From: Desulfobacteraceae bacterium
Lineage (GTDB): Bacteria; Desulfobacterota; Desulfobacteria; Desulfobacterales; Desulfobacteraceae
DNA: 6,912 nt
Assembly (NCBI GenBank): GCA_003354055.1
Contig: PIVQ01000381.1
Span: 1-6,912 of the forward strand
Reading direction: 5' to 3'
Shown: positions 1 through 6,180 of the stretch, in pieces
How positions within the stretch are numbered: position 1 is the stretch's first letter
Layout: every line of letters begins with the position of its first letter
Notes under the pieces: model-generated
Database searches by the model: none
Told to the model about the DNA's origin: nothing
What the model saw: the letters and a program-made list of their open reading frames with translations, nothing else
Made by a program: the position numbers and the translations under genes

Positions 1-2
1 CA

Positions 3-50
3 GCTGTAATCGTTTACCGCAAGCGGCCTGTAGCGAAGCAGATGAAGTAA
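3..50 (+). other. possible 3' tail of an upstream gene
   Basis: The frame starting at base 3 is open from the window edge to a TAA at 48-50 and would end in AVIVYRKRPVAKQMK. A hydrophobic run followed by a basic tail is a plausible protein C-terminus, perhaps after a membrane helix. Only 15 codons are visible, and the frame starting at base 2 is also open (to a TGA at 77-79), so a chance reading is just as possible. The remaining leader up to base 209 shows no other coding sequence. Confidence 0.2.
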
Positions 51-95
51 ATTCGGCTCGCCTGGAAGGTGGAAATTGAAATTTTCCGGTGACAC

Positions 96-112
96 TTTGT
101 ATTTATTACAAA
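96..112. promoter_or_regulatory. 17-bp palindrome, candidate operator upstream of cooS
   Basis: TTTGTA-N5-TACAAA is a perfect palindrome with 6-bp arms. It overlaps the -35 region of the best-looking promoter candidate and sits inside the larger inverted repeat. The odd 17-bp length and half-sites do not fit the CooA-type (TGTCA-N6-CGACA) or FNR-type (TTGAT-N4-ATCAA) consensus. Its position suggests control of the CO dehydrogenase operon, but AT-rich palindromes also arise by chance. Confidence 0.35.
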
Positions 113-132
113 AGCTAAAGATTTGATATAAA
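105..132 (+). promoter_or_regulatory. candidate sigma70-like promoter of the cooS operon
   Basis: ATTACA at 105-110 (4 of 6 to TTGACA), a 16-base spacer and TATAAA at 127-132 (5 of 6 to TATAAT) form a fair promoter. Transcription would start near 139 and leave a leader of about 70 bases containing the second and third repeat boxes. A second -10-like hexamer, GATAAT at 138-143, lacks a good -35. The alternative TTGAAA at 76-81 with TGTATT at 98-103 would put the left repeat arm on the -35. Confidence 0.3.
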
Positions 133-209
133 CGTCTGATAATAAGAACAATAATCCGGAAAAATTTCAATTTGCATGAAATATCCGGGCTAACCATAAG
201 GAGGAAACC

Positions 210-2126
210 ATGTCCGGCGAAAAACAATTTGAAAACCTAACTCTGGACCCTGCCGTGCAGCAGATGATCGGCAAGGCAAAAGAAAAAAACATTCCAACGG
301 TCTGGGACCGCTATGAACAGATGCTGCCCCAGTGCGGATTCGGTGAGACAGGACTATGCTGCCGCCATTGCCTTCAAGGCCCCTGCCGGATCAATCCCTT
401 TGAAGAGGGTCAGGAGACAGGTATCTGCGGGGCCACTGCCGATGTCATGGTAGCACGGGGGCTGGATCGCGCCATAGCCGCCGGGACTGCCGCCCATTCC
501 GGTCATGCAAAACATCTGGCCCACACCCTGTATAAACTCACCCAGGGGCAGACAGAAGATTACAAGATAAGCGATCCTGTAAAACTGAAATCAGTGGCAA
601 CCCGCCTTAACATCGAGACGGACGGTCGGGACGACATGGATATTGCCCGTGATGTGGCTTTGGCAGCCCTTGCGGATTTCCACGAAAAGGATACACCTGT
701 GATGTGGGCCGCAGGTGTGGTCACACCCGGACGGGTAAAGGTATTGTCCGACCTGGATCTTGTTCCCAAAGGCATTGACCATGAAGTGGCGGAGATCATG
801 CACAGGACTCTGTACGGAGTGGATGCAGACCCGATAAACCTCCTGCTTGGCGGGTTGCGCTGCGGCGTGGCCGACCTTGCCGGCTGTTACATGGGAACCG
901 ATCTTGCCGATATACTCTTCGGTACCCCCACCCCCCTTGTCACCAGTGCCAACCTGGGGACCCTGAAAAAAGAAAGCGTTAACATCGCCTGCCACGGACA
1001 CAACCCTGTCCTGTCTGAAATGATCGTAAAAGTTGCCGAAGAGATGAAAGATGAGGCCATAAAAGCCGGTGCGGACCGGATCAATGTCGTGGGAATCTGC
1101 TGCACAGGCAATGAACTCATGGAACGGCACGGCATCCCCTCATGCACCCACTCGGTTTCCCAGGAAATGGCTCTGCTCACCGGGGCGGTTGATGCCATGA
1201 TCGTGGATTATCAGTGTATCATGCCCTCTGTGGCCTCCGTGGCCGAATGCATGGGTACCAAGGTCATTACCACAATGGATATCTGTAAAATAACCGGGGC
1301 AGAGCATATTGAGGTCAAAGAAGAAACCGCCGCCCAGAATGCAAGACAGGCCATTTCCCAGGCCATATCCATCTTTAAATCCCGGAAAGGCAAAAAAACA
1401 GATATCCCGGATATCACCAATACGGTGGTGGCGGGATTTTCAACGGAATCCATTGTCGCGGCCCTGTCAAAACTCAATGCGGAAGATCCCCTCCTGCCCC
1501 TGGTGGATGCCATCAAGACCGGTAGTATCAAAGGGGTCTGCCTTTTTGCCGGCTGCAACAATGTCAAAATCCCCCAGGATATCAACTACACCAGGATGGC
1601 GGCGAAACTGCTGAAAGAAAATGTACTTGTGCTGGCTACGGGATGCGGTGCCGGTTCCCTGATGAGACATGATTTCATGGATCCCTCAAAAACAAAAGAG
1701 CTCTGCGGAGAAGGAATCTTTGCCGTTCTCGATGCCATCGGTCAGGCCAACGGTCTGAACGGCCCCCTGCCCCCTGTTCTCCACTTAGGATCCTGTGTGG
1801 ATAACTCCAGAGCCGTACAGATTACCGTCGCCCTTGCCAATTATCTCGGCGTGGATATAGATCAACTGCCGGTGGTGGCGTCCGCACCGGAACCCACCTC
1901 GGAAAAAGCCATATCCATCGGCTGTTATGCTGTCGCAGCCGGGCTTCCCACTCATGTCGGAGTGATGCTGCCGGTGACCGGCAGTGCGCTGGTGACAGAG
2001 GTATTGACCCAAGGTGTCAAAGATCTCACAGGGGGGTATTTTATTGTTGAACCGGATCCTGACAAGGCGGCAGACACCCTGCTGCAGGCCATTAACGACC
2101 GCCGGAAAGGCCTGGGTCTGGATTAA
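210..2126 (+). CDS. cooS: anaerobic Ni-Fe-S carbon monoxide dehydrogenase catalytic subunit CooS
   Basis: This enzyme catalyses reversible oxidation of CO with water to CO2, two protons and two electrons, as a cytoplasmic homodimer. All metal ligands known from Carboxydothermus CODH-II appear at a constant offset of +3. They are D-cluster C42 and C50; B-cluster C51, C54, C59 and C73; and C-cluster H264, C298, C336, C449, C479 and C529. The catalytic lysine is K566, and H96, H99, H102 and H105 form the proton-path histidine row. At 638 residues it is full length and has no frameshift. The start is fixed by TAAGGAGG at 197-204, five bases before the ATG. It heads an operon with a ferredoxin and a flavoenzyme. 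It lacks the extra features of the acetyl-CoA synthase-bound type, so a stand-alone CO-oxidising role is inferred. Several CooS paralogues can coexist in one genome, so the physiological role is less sure than the reaction. Confidence 0.98.
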   Translation: MSGEKQFENLTLDPAVQQMIGKAKEKNIPTVWDRYEQMLPQCGFGETGLCCRHCLQGPCRINPFEEGQETGICGATADVMVARGLDRAIAAGTAAHSGHAKHLAHTLYKLTQGQTEDYKISDPVKLKSVATRLNIETDGRDDMDIARDVALAALADFHEKDTPVMWAAGVVTPGRVKVLSDLDLVPKGIDHEVAEIMHRTLYGVDADPINLLLGGLRCGVADLAGCYMGTDLADILFGTPTPLVTSANLGTLKKESVNIACHGHNPVLSEMIVKVAEEMKDEAIKAGADRINVVGICCTGNELMERHGIPSCTHSVSQEMALLTGAVDAMIVDYQCIMPSVASVAECMGTKVITTMDICKITGAEHIEVKEETAAQNARQAISQAISIFKSRKGKKTDIPDITNTVVAGFSTESIVAALSKLNAEDPLLPLVDAIKTGSIKGVCLFAGCNNVKIPQDINYTRMAAKLLKENVLVLATGCGAGSLMRHDFMDPSKTKELCGEGIFAVLDAIGQANGLNGPLPPVLHLGSCVDNSRAVQITVALANYLGVDIDQLPVVASAPEPTSEKAISIGCYAVAAGLPTHVGVMLPVTGSALVTEVLTQGVKDLTGGYFIVEPDPDKAADTLLQAINDRRKGLGLD

Positions 2127-2156
2127 GAAAAACAATAAAAGATGAAAGGATCTGCC

Positions 2157-2663
2157 ATGTCACATCTAAAAGAAATATTTGTCAGAACAGATATATGCAC
2201 CGGGTGTCAGACCTGTAAAATAGCCTGTGCAGTTGAACACTCTGACAGCAAAAACCTAATTGCCGCTATCCACCAGGACCCGAAGCCAAAGGCTCGGGTC
2301 TATGTTGAATGGCTGCAGGACAATACCAAGGTACCGGTGCTTTGCCGGCACTGCGAAGATGCACCCTGTGTGAATGCCTGCATCAGCGGCGCCATTACCC
2401 GCTCCGACCTGAACACAGTGGTCACTGACAACGACAAGTGCATCGGCTGCTGGACCTGCGTAATGGTCTGCCCTTACGGGGTCATCGGACGGGATAAAGC
2501 CACTCACAAGGCCTATCGATGCGATAGATGTATAGGACTTGAGATCCCTGCCTGTGTATCTGCCTGCCCCACCAATGCCCTGGTCTACGATACAGTGGAA
2601 GGATTCTCCAAAGAACTGCGCAAGGCGGCTTCAAAAGAACTTGTGACAAAACAAGGAGCTTAG
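2157..2663 (+). CDS. cooF: CooF-like polyferredoxin with four [4Fe-4S] clusters
   Basis: This is an iron-sulfur electron carrier, expected to take electrons from the CooS D-cluster in the cytoplasm. The 168-residue protein has sixteen cysteines in four groups: C14/17/20/24, C63/66/71/75, C95/98/101/105 and C122/125/133/137. This is the pattern of the CooF, HycB and DmsB ferredoxin family, with four [4Fe-4S] clusters. There is no signal peptide or membrane segment. An in-frame ATG at 2142 would add five residues (MKGSA). I prefer 2157 because AAAGGA at 2145-2150 is well spaced before it and MSHLKEIF begins like family members. It lies 30 bases after cooS and 4 bases before the flavoprotein gene, so the three are probably co-transcribed. 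The gene symbol rests on the neighbourhood, since the family also serves hydrogenases and molybdoenzymes. Confidence 0.92.
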   Translation: MSHLKEIFVRTDICTGCQTCKIACAVEHSDSKNLIAAIHQDPKPKARVYVEWLQDNTKVPVLCRHCEDAPCVNACISGAITRSDLNTVVTDNDKCIGCWTCVMVCPYGVIGRDKATHKAYRCDRCIGLEIPACVSACPTNALVYDTVEGFSKELRKAASKELVTKQGA

Positions 2664-2667
2664 GATC

Positions 2668-3906
2668 ATGGGAACCCAATATCTAATTGCCGGGGGGAGT
2701 GCTGCCGGAATGGCAGCTGCCCACACCATACGGAAAAATGATGATAAAGGGGAGATCACCGTATTATCCAATGAAAACTGCCTGCCCTATTTTCGACCCA
2801 TGATCCCCTATATCATCAACGGTAAAAAACAGATCACTGATATCACGCTCGACGGCTGCGGCATATTCACGGCCGGTGACATCAATGTGGTCACAGGATC
2901 TGAAGTCACAAAGGTCGATCCCCAAAGTAAAACCGTCAAAACAAAACCGGGCCGGGAATTTTCCTATGATAAGATTCTCTTTGCCACCGGCTCCCGGCCC
3001 TATATGCCGGAGAATATCGCCAACCTGAACAGCCCCGGCGTGTTTTCACTTAAAACCCAGGCAGATGCCACAGGCATGGCGAAGCGAGCCCGTAACACGA
3101 ATCATACAGTCCTGCTTGGCGGCGGCATCCTGAATCTCAAGGCGGCCTTTGCCCTGCTGGAAAAAAAGATAAAAGTCACTCTGGTGGTCTATTCACCCGA
3201 AGTCTTGTCCCAGCTCATGGACCCTGAAGATGCCTATCTGGTCAGGCAGGCACTGGATAATGCAGGGCTTGCGATCATGACCGGCTGCTCTGCCACCGGG
3301 GTCGTCACGGACAAAAACGGAGTAACTGCCGTGGCCCTTAATAACGGGAAAGAACTGCCCTGCCAGATGATCTGTGTGGGCAAGGGAGTGATTCCCAATA
3401 CAGACTTTATCAGCGGCACCGGAATAGAGCTGGACAGGGGCATCACAGCGGATAAGTACACGGCCTGCAGCGTTCAGGACACCTTTGCAGCAGGAGATGT
3501 CGCCGTCACCTTTGATCCCGGCACCGGCGACAAAACCGTCACGGCCCTGTGGACCAATGCCGTTGAAATGGGAATCTGCGCCGGCCTTAACATGGCAGGA
3601 TTAAAAACAGAGTACTCCGGCACCTTCGGCATTATGAACGCCACCCAGGTGGCAAACGAACCTTTTGTGGCCATGGGCGTTGTCCATACCCGGAATAAGG
3701 ATCTTGAGGTATATATGGACAAGACCTGCAACACCTTCCGAAAAATTGTGTTCAGTAAGGACGGCACACGGCTGATCGGCGCCCTATTCATCGGCGATAT
3801 TACCAATGCCGGTATTTACCGGTATGTCATCCGTGAAAAAAAGAATATAGACACACTCAAGCATCATTTGATCAACCAGACCCTTCACTACGGTCATTTT
3901 CTATGA
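2668..3906 (+). CDS. FAD-dependent NAD(P)-type oxidoreductase linked to CO dehydrogenase
   Basis: This is a flavoenzyme of the pyridine nucleotide-disulfide oxidoreductase superfamily, in the NADH oxidase/rubredoxin reductase-like branch, 412 residues and cytoplasmic. The first FAD motif is IAGGSAAGMAAAHTI at about 7-21. LPYFRPMIPYI at 39-49 matches the PYSRP region of the family. ATGSRP is at 106-111, the second dinucleotide-binding motif is LLGGGILNLKAA at 149-160, and the second FAD motif is TFAAGDVA at 272-279. WTNAVEMG at 295-302 precedes a typical dimerisation domain. In the second motif the third glycine is N154 and the usual acidic residue is replaced around K158, so NADH versus NADPH specificity is uncertain. 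AAGGAG at 2653-2658 supports the start. Directly following cooS and the ferredoxin, it probably passes electrons from CO to NAD(P)+. A role in peroxide or oxygen detoxification using CO electrons is a possible alternative. Confidence 0.92.
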   Translation: MGTQYLIAGGSAAGMAAAHTIRKNDDKGEITVLSNENCLPYFRPMIPYIINGKKQITDITLDGCGIFTAGDINVVTGSEVTKVDPQSKTVKTKPGREFSYDKILFATGSRPYMPENIANLNSPGVFSLKTQADATGMAKRARNTNHTVLLGGGILNLKAAFALLEKKIKVTLVVYSPEVLSQLMDPEDAYLVRQALDNAGLAIMTGCSATGVVTDKNGVTAVALNNGKELPCQMICVGKGVIPNTDFISGTGIELDRGITADKYTACSVQDTFAAGDVAVTFDPGTGDKTVTALWTNAVEMGICAGLNMAGLKTEYSGTFGIMNATQVANEPFVAMGVVHTRNKDLEVYMDKTCNTFRKIVFSKDGTRLIGALFIGDITNAGIYRYVIREKKNIDTLKHHLINQTLHYGHFL

Positions 3907-3920
3907 TTTGTGACCGAACC

Positions 3921-3961
3921 ACGATCAATTTTGCATGGTGTCCCACCTTAAAAGTGATCGT
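3921..3961. repeat. imperfect 41-base inverted repeat after the CO operon
   Basis: ACGATCA at 3921-3927 pairs with TGATCGT at 3955-3961. Inside, one mismatch is followed by TTTT/AAAA, an asymmetric internal loop and GGTG/CACC closing on a 3-base loop. It begins 14 bases after the flavoprotein stop codon. The folded RNA could protect or end the message, or the stretch could be a small remnant of a mobile element end. No run of T follows it. Confidence 0.4.
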
Positions 3962-3982
3962 TTAGAGAATCAAACCGTAGAT

Positions 3983-4009
3983 GGCCTGGCCGGTCAATCC
4001 GGCCAGGCC
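3983..4009. terminator. GC-rich hairpin between convergent genes, likely bidirectional terminator
   Basis: GGCCTGGCCGG, a TCAAT loop and CCGGCCAGGCC make a perfect 11-bp stem. It lies midway between the end of the flavoprotein gene and the end of the minus-strand gene, where both transcripts should stop. A classical T-tract is missing on either side; the nearest is a T7 run at 4042-4048. Termination is therefore inferred from stem strength and position. Confidence 0.5.
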
Positions 4010-4056
4010 TGTACATTTGCCTTAGCCTTTGGTGGGCGCTGTTTTTTTGGATAGGG

Positions 4057-5019
4057 TTAGTCAGCCTTATTTTTTGAAAAATAACGTTTTTCGTCTCCGA
4101 CACGATACCACAATTTCGGTTTATCAAGTGGAGTTTCCTTTGAAAGAACTGGATTTTTGATTTGAAATATTTTCCTTTTTCCAATCATAGCCTGCTCAAA
4201 TATATTTTGCATATCAGGGTGATTAAAAAATAATGCAGCAAATGAGCCGTCTTTCATTGCAATCAGGAGTCCTTCTTTGATTCTGTCATGAAGCTCATGA
4301 TCCCCATACCTGACAAAAAAATAAAACGGTGCAATATAGTGAAGCAGCAATGTTTTTTCTATTGCCAAATTTTTATCTTTATGTTTTTTCAGTTCTAACC
4401 AGGGTTCATGAATGCCTCTGGGGAAGTAATCGCCTCTATTCAAACGAAGCATCTGGAAAATACCTCTAAAATTGGCACTACGGTATAATTTAAATCCATT
4501 GGATTCCAAAATATCAGAGTCTGGCCAATCATGCCCCTGAATAGCAGTGAGCTTTTTTAATTCGTCCAAAGTAGTCATTGCTGAAAATATGGGTTGATCC
4601 TCTTCCCGAATGATAAAAATACGATGTCCAAGAAGTCCCCTGTAAAGTGGAATTCGAATTGGCCATAGTTCCTGTTCCCGTGCTAATGATGTCATCGTAG
4701 CGATGACCCGAAATGTTTCACCTTTTTTTATTAAAGAAATGACCCTGCTTTGTTTAATTTGATTTTTATACTCCTTGAGCACGAAATCACCAAATTTTTT
4801 TTGGGTTTTTCTCAAAACCAGTTTGAGTACTTGATATTTGAATGTATCGCTGGAAGATTCACCTTTTATCTTTTGCGGACGAATATTGAGTTCGAGTATT
4901 GAGGCTTTTTTATCCTCTGCTGAGACGGTATTTGGAAAAAAGGAAGAACCTCCTATTACTGTGAAAAAAAGGAGAATCACGATTAGCCTATCTTTTGTTG
5001 AACAAGGAATCATATTCAT
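4057..5019 (-). CDS. exported periplasmic solute-binding-like protein, orphan
   Basis: This 320-residue protein has a clear Sec signal peptide. Basic residues come first, then the hydrophobic stretch LIVILLFFTVIGG at 12-24 and a probable cleavage site after VSA at 32-34. The mature part resembles type 2 periplasmic binding proteins found as single genes in many Proteobacteria. Features pointing there are PLYRGLLGHRIFII at 124-137, the GHDWPDSDIL stretch at 162-171 and DYFPRGIHEPW at 197-207, which recall the WPDT and FPR motifs of that group. The ligand is unknown. No permease or ATPase gene is nearby, which argues for a sensory or accessory role rather than uptake. The start at 5019 has only a weak GGGA upstream, and an ATG at 5013 is an alternative. 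The gene is more AT-rich than the CO operon and may have a separate history. Confidence 0.78.
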   Translation of the reverse strand: MNMIPCSTKDRLIVILLFFTVIGGSSFFPNTVSAEDKKASILELNIRPQKIKGESSSDTFKYQVLKLVLRKTQKKFGDFVLKEYKNQIKQSRVISLIKKGETFRVIATMTSLAREQELWPIRIPLYRGLLGHRIFIIREEDQPIFSAMTTLDELKKLTAIQGHDWPDSDILESNGFKLYRSANFRGIFQMLRLNRGDYFPRGIHEPWLELKKHKDKNLAIEKTLLLHYIAPFYFFVRYGDHELHDRIKEGLLIAMKDGSFAALFFNHPDMQNIFEQAMIGKRKIFQIKNPVLSKETPLDKPKLWYRVGDEKRYFSKNKAD

Positions 5020-5342
5020 TCGTCCCGTAAACTATGTTGAACCATTATTAAAACACATTCATTTGATAATGACCATAAGATTACAACCACTTTTTCCAAC
5101 ATTCTCCCTGCCGGAACGACTCAATATAAAGAAGGCTCACCCACCACAGCATCGATTAATGCCCCCTTGGCGATTTCTTGTCTAAGGTTTGATGATTTTT
5201 ACAGACAACCCGAAATGAAGATAAATTTGAATTTAGGCAAAATCTACTGTACAATTGCTTTCATCAAGTGCTCCTGAATAATGCTGCATCTTTATAGGCT
5301 TAACGCTTTTTATTTTTTTAAAATCATAGATGGTAACTGCCG
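5020..5342. other. divergent intergenic region with no supported gene
   Basis: This stretch separates the minus-strand binding-protein gene from the plus-strand methyltransferase gene. It holds a promoter candidate facing the methyltransferase (5227-5255) and a weak 6-bp inverted repeat, TTGTCT at 5178-5183 with AGACAA at 5203-5208. An AT-rich run lies just before the methyltransferase start. Short open frames here lack starts and ribosome binding sites. I found no convincing promoter for the minus-strand gene. Confidence 0.6.
5227..5255 (+). promoter_or_regulatory. sigma70-like promoter of the cheR-sensor unit
   Basis: TTGAAT at 5227-5232 and TACAAT at 5250-5255 are separated by exactly 17 bases and match the consensus hexamers at 4 and 5 of 6 positions. 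Transcription would begin near 5262, giving a leader of roughly 80 bases before the methyltransferase. It is the best-formed promoter in the window. Confidence 0.5.
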
Positions 5343-6173
5343 GTGGTTATGACCAAAGACGTGAAATCAATTATTAATTTTCTGTTGGATCAACGGGGAG
5401 TCGACTTTTCCGGGTATACTCATTCATTGGTCGAACAGCAGCTGAATCAGCGCCTGACCCAAACAGGGATTGATACCATACCGGAATATCTCGACTATCT
5501 TCAGAGCCATAAAGAAGAGATTGATCATCTTATCGATTCGCTGATAATAAATGTCACCAGTTTTTTTAGAAATCCCCTGCTTTTCAACTATCTGACGGAT
5601 AAAGTACTCCCAAAGATTCTCTTGGAAAAGGAGGCATCTCCAAGCCCCTTGCTTCGCATTTGGTCGGCCGGATGTGCCAGCGGAGAGGAACCTTATTCCA
5701 TTGCAATGGAAATCAACAAGCTCCTGAAAAATGCCGCCACAAACCTCACCGTTAACATATTTGCAACCGACATTGATACTGCATCGATACGCAATGCCTT
5801 ATTCGCTGAATACTCAATAGAAAAAATGGACACTATCCGTTTTGAATTTTTAAAATATTTTACCCGGAAGGAAGATTCATTTACCCTTGAAGACGAGATT
5901 AAAACACTTGTAAATTTTTCAACTTATGACCTTCTGGACAAACACACATACTCCCCGCCGGAAAGCCTTTACGGGGGGTTTGATATCGTAATGTGCAGGA
6001 ATGTATTAATTTACTATAATAAGCACTATCAAAATAAAATACTCACCAAACTGTACCGGTCACTTAATATTGGCGGTTATCTGGTGCTGGGAGAAACAGA
6101 AACACCCACAAGGCGATTCCATGGCAACTTCAAAAGAGTAAATGAATGTTGCCGGATATTTAAAAAATTATAG
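5343..6173 (+). CDS. cheR: CheR-type chemoreceptor glutamate methyltransferase
   Basis: This S-adenosylmethionine-dependent enzyme methylates glutamates, normally on chemoreceptor signalling domains, in the cytoplasm. The 276 residues cover the whole family. An N-terminal helical domain (about 7-65) is followed by NVTSFFRN at 70-77. The SAM-binding motif is WSAGCASGEEPYSIAM at 107-122, ATDID is at 141-145, NFSTYDLLD is at 191-199, FDIVMCRNVLIYY is at 213-225 and LNIGGYLVLGETE is at 241-253. There is no C-terminal TPR or other extension. The given start is GTG at 5343. ATG at 5349 (losing two residues) is equally likely, as neither has a strong ribosome binding site. No receptor, CheB, CheA or CheW gene is visible. 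The tightly linked downstream gene encodes a sensor-like protein, so this enzyme may act on, or in a pathway with, that protein. Confidence 0.94.
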   Translation: MVMTKDVKSIINFLLDQRGVDFSGYTHSLVEQQLNQRLTQTGIDTIPEYLDYLQSHKEEIDHLIDSLIINVTSFFRNPLLFNYLTDKVLPKILLEKEASPSPLLRIWSAGCASGEEPYSIAMEINKLLKNAATNLTVNIFATDIDTASIRNALFAEYSIEKMDTIRFEFLKYFTRKEDSFTLEDEIKTLVNFSTYDLLDKHTYSPPESLYGGFDIVMCRNVLIYYNKHYQNKILTKLYRSLNIGGYLVLGETETPTRRFHGNFKRVNECCRIFKKL

Positions 6174-6180
6174 AGGCATA

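Larger units (their letters stand above)
73..188. repeat. three-box inverted/direct repeat (TGAAAT-Wn-TCCGG) in the cooS leader
   Basis: Three versions of one box lie in the leader. They are TGAAATTTTCCGG at 77-89 (+), TGAAATTTTTCCGG read on the minus strand from 169 to 156, and TGAAATATCCGG at 177-188 (+). The first two extend to an inverted repeat of 17 against 18 bases (73-89 and 156-173) that differs by a single T, around a 66-base centre. The second and third face each other across a 7-base loop and could fold in RNA as 5 bp, a 3x1 internal loop and 6 bp, ending 8 bases before the cooS ribosome binding site. This could be a multi-site operator for an unknown regulator or a leader RNA structure. 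I do not recognise the motif as a CooA, FNR or CRP site. Confidence 0.6.

Noticed and set aside
90..155. CooA- or FNR-type binding site upstream of cooS
   Set aside because: No TGTCA-N6-CGACA or TTGAT-N4-ATCAA match was found. The palindrome present has different half-sites and spacing.
591..1130. Long reverse-strand open frame inside cooS
   Set aside because: It is a shadow of cooS, whose metal ligands and length are fully conserved in the forward frame. The reverse reading has no recognisable motif.
4068..4085. TTATTTTT-TG-AAAAATAA palindrome near the end of the minus-strand gene
   Set aside because: It consists almost only of A and T, lies inside coding sequence (YFSKNK), and is easily produced by chance in this AT-rich gene.
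4838..5185. 115-codon plus-strand frame overlapping the start of the minus-strand binding-protein gene
   Set aside because: More than half lies antisense to the signal-peptide end of a better-supported gene. The rest has no domain character and there is no ribosome binding site.
5121..5198. Minus-strand 25-codon frame ending in ALIDAVVGEPSLY
   Set aside because: It reads like a protein tail, but a stop closes it upstream, and there is no start or ribosome binding site. It could be a decayed remnant, but nothing else supports that.
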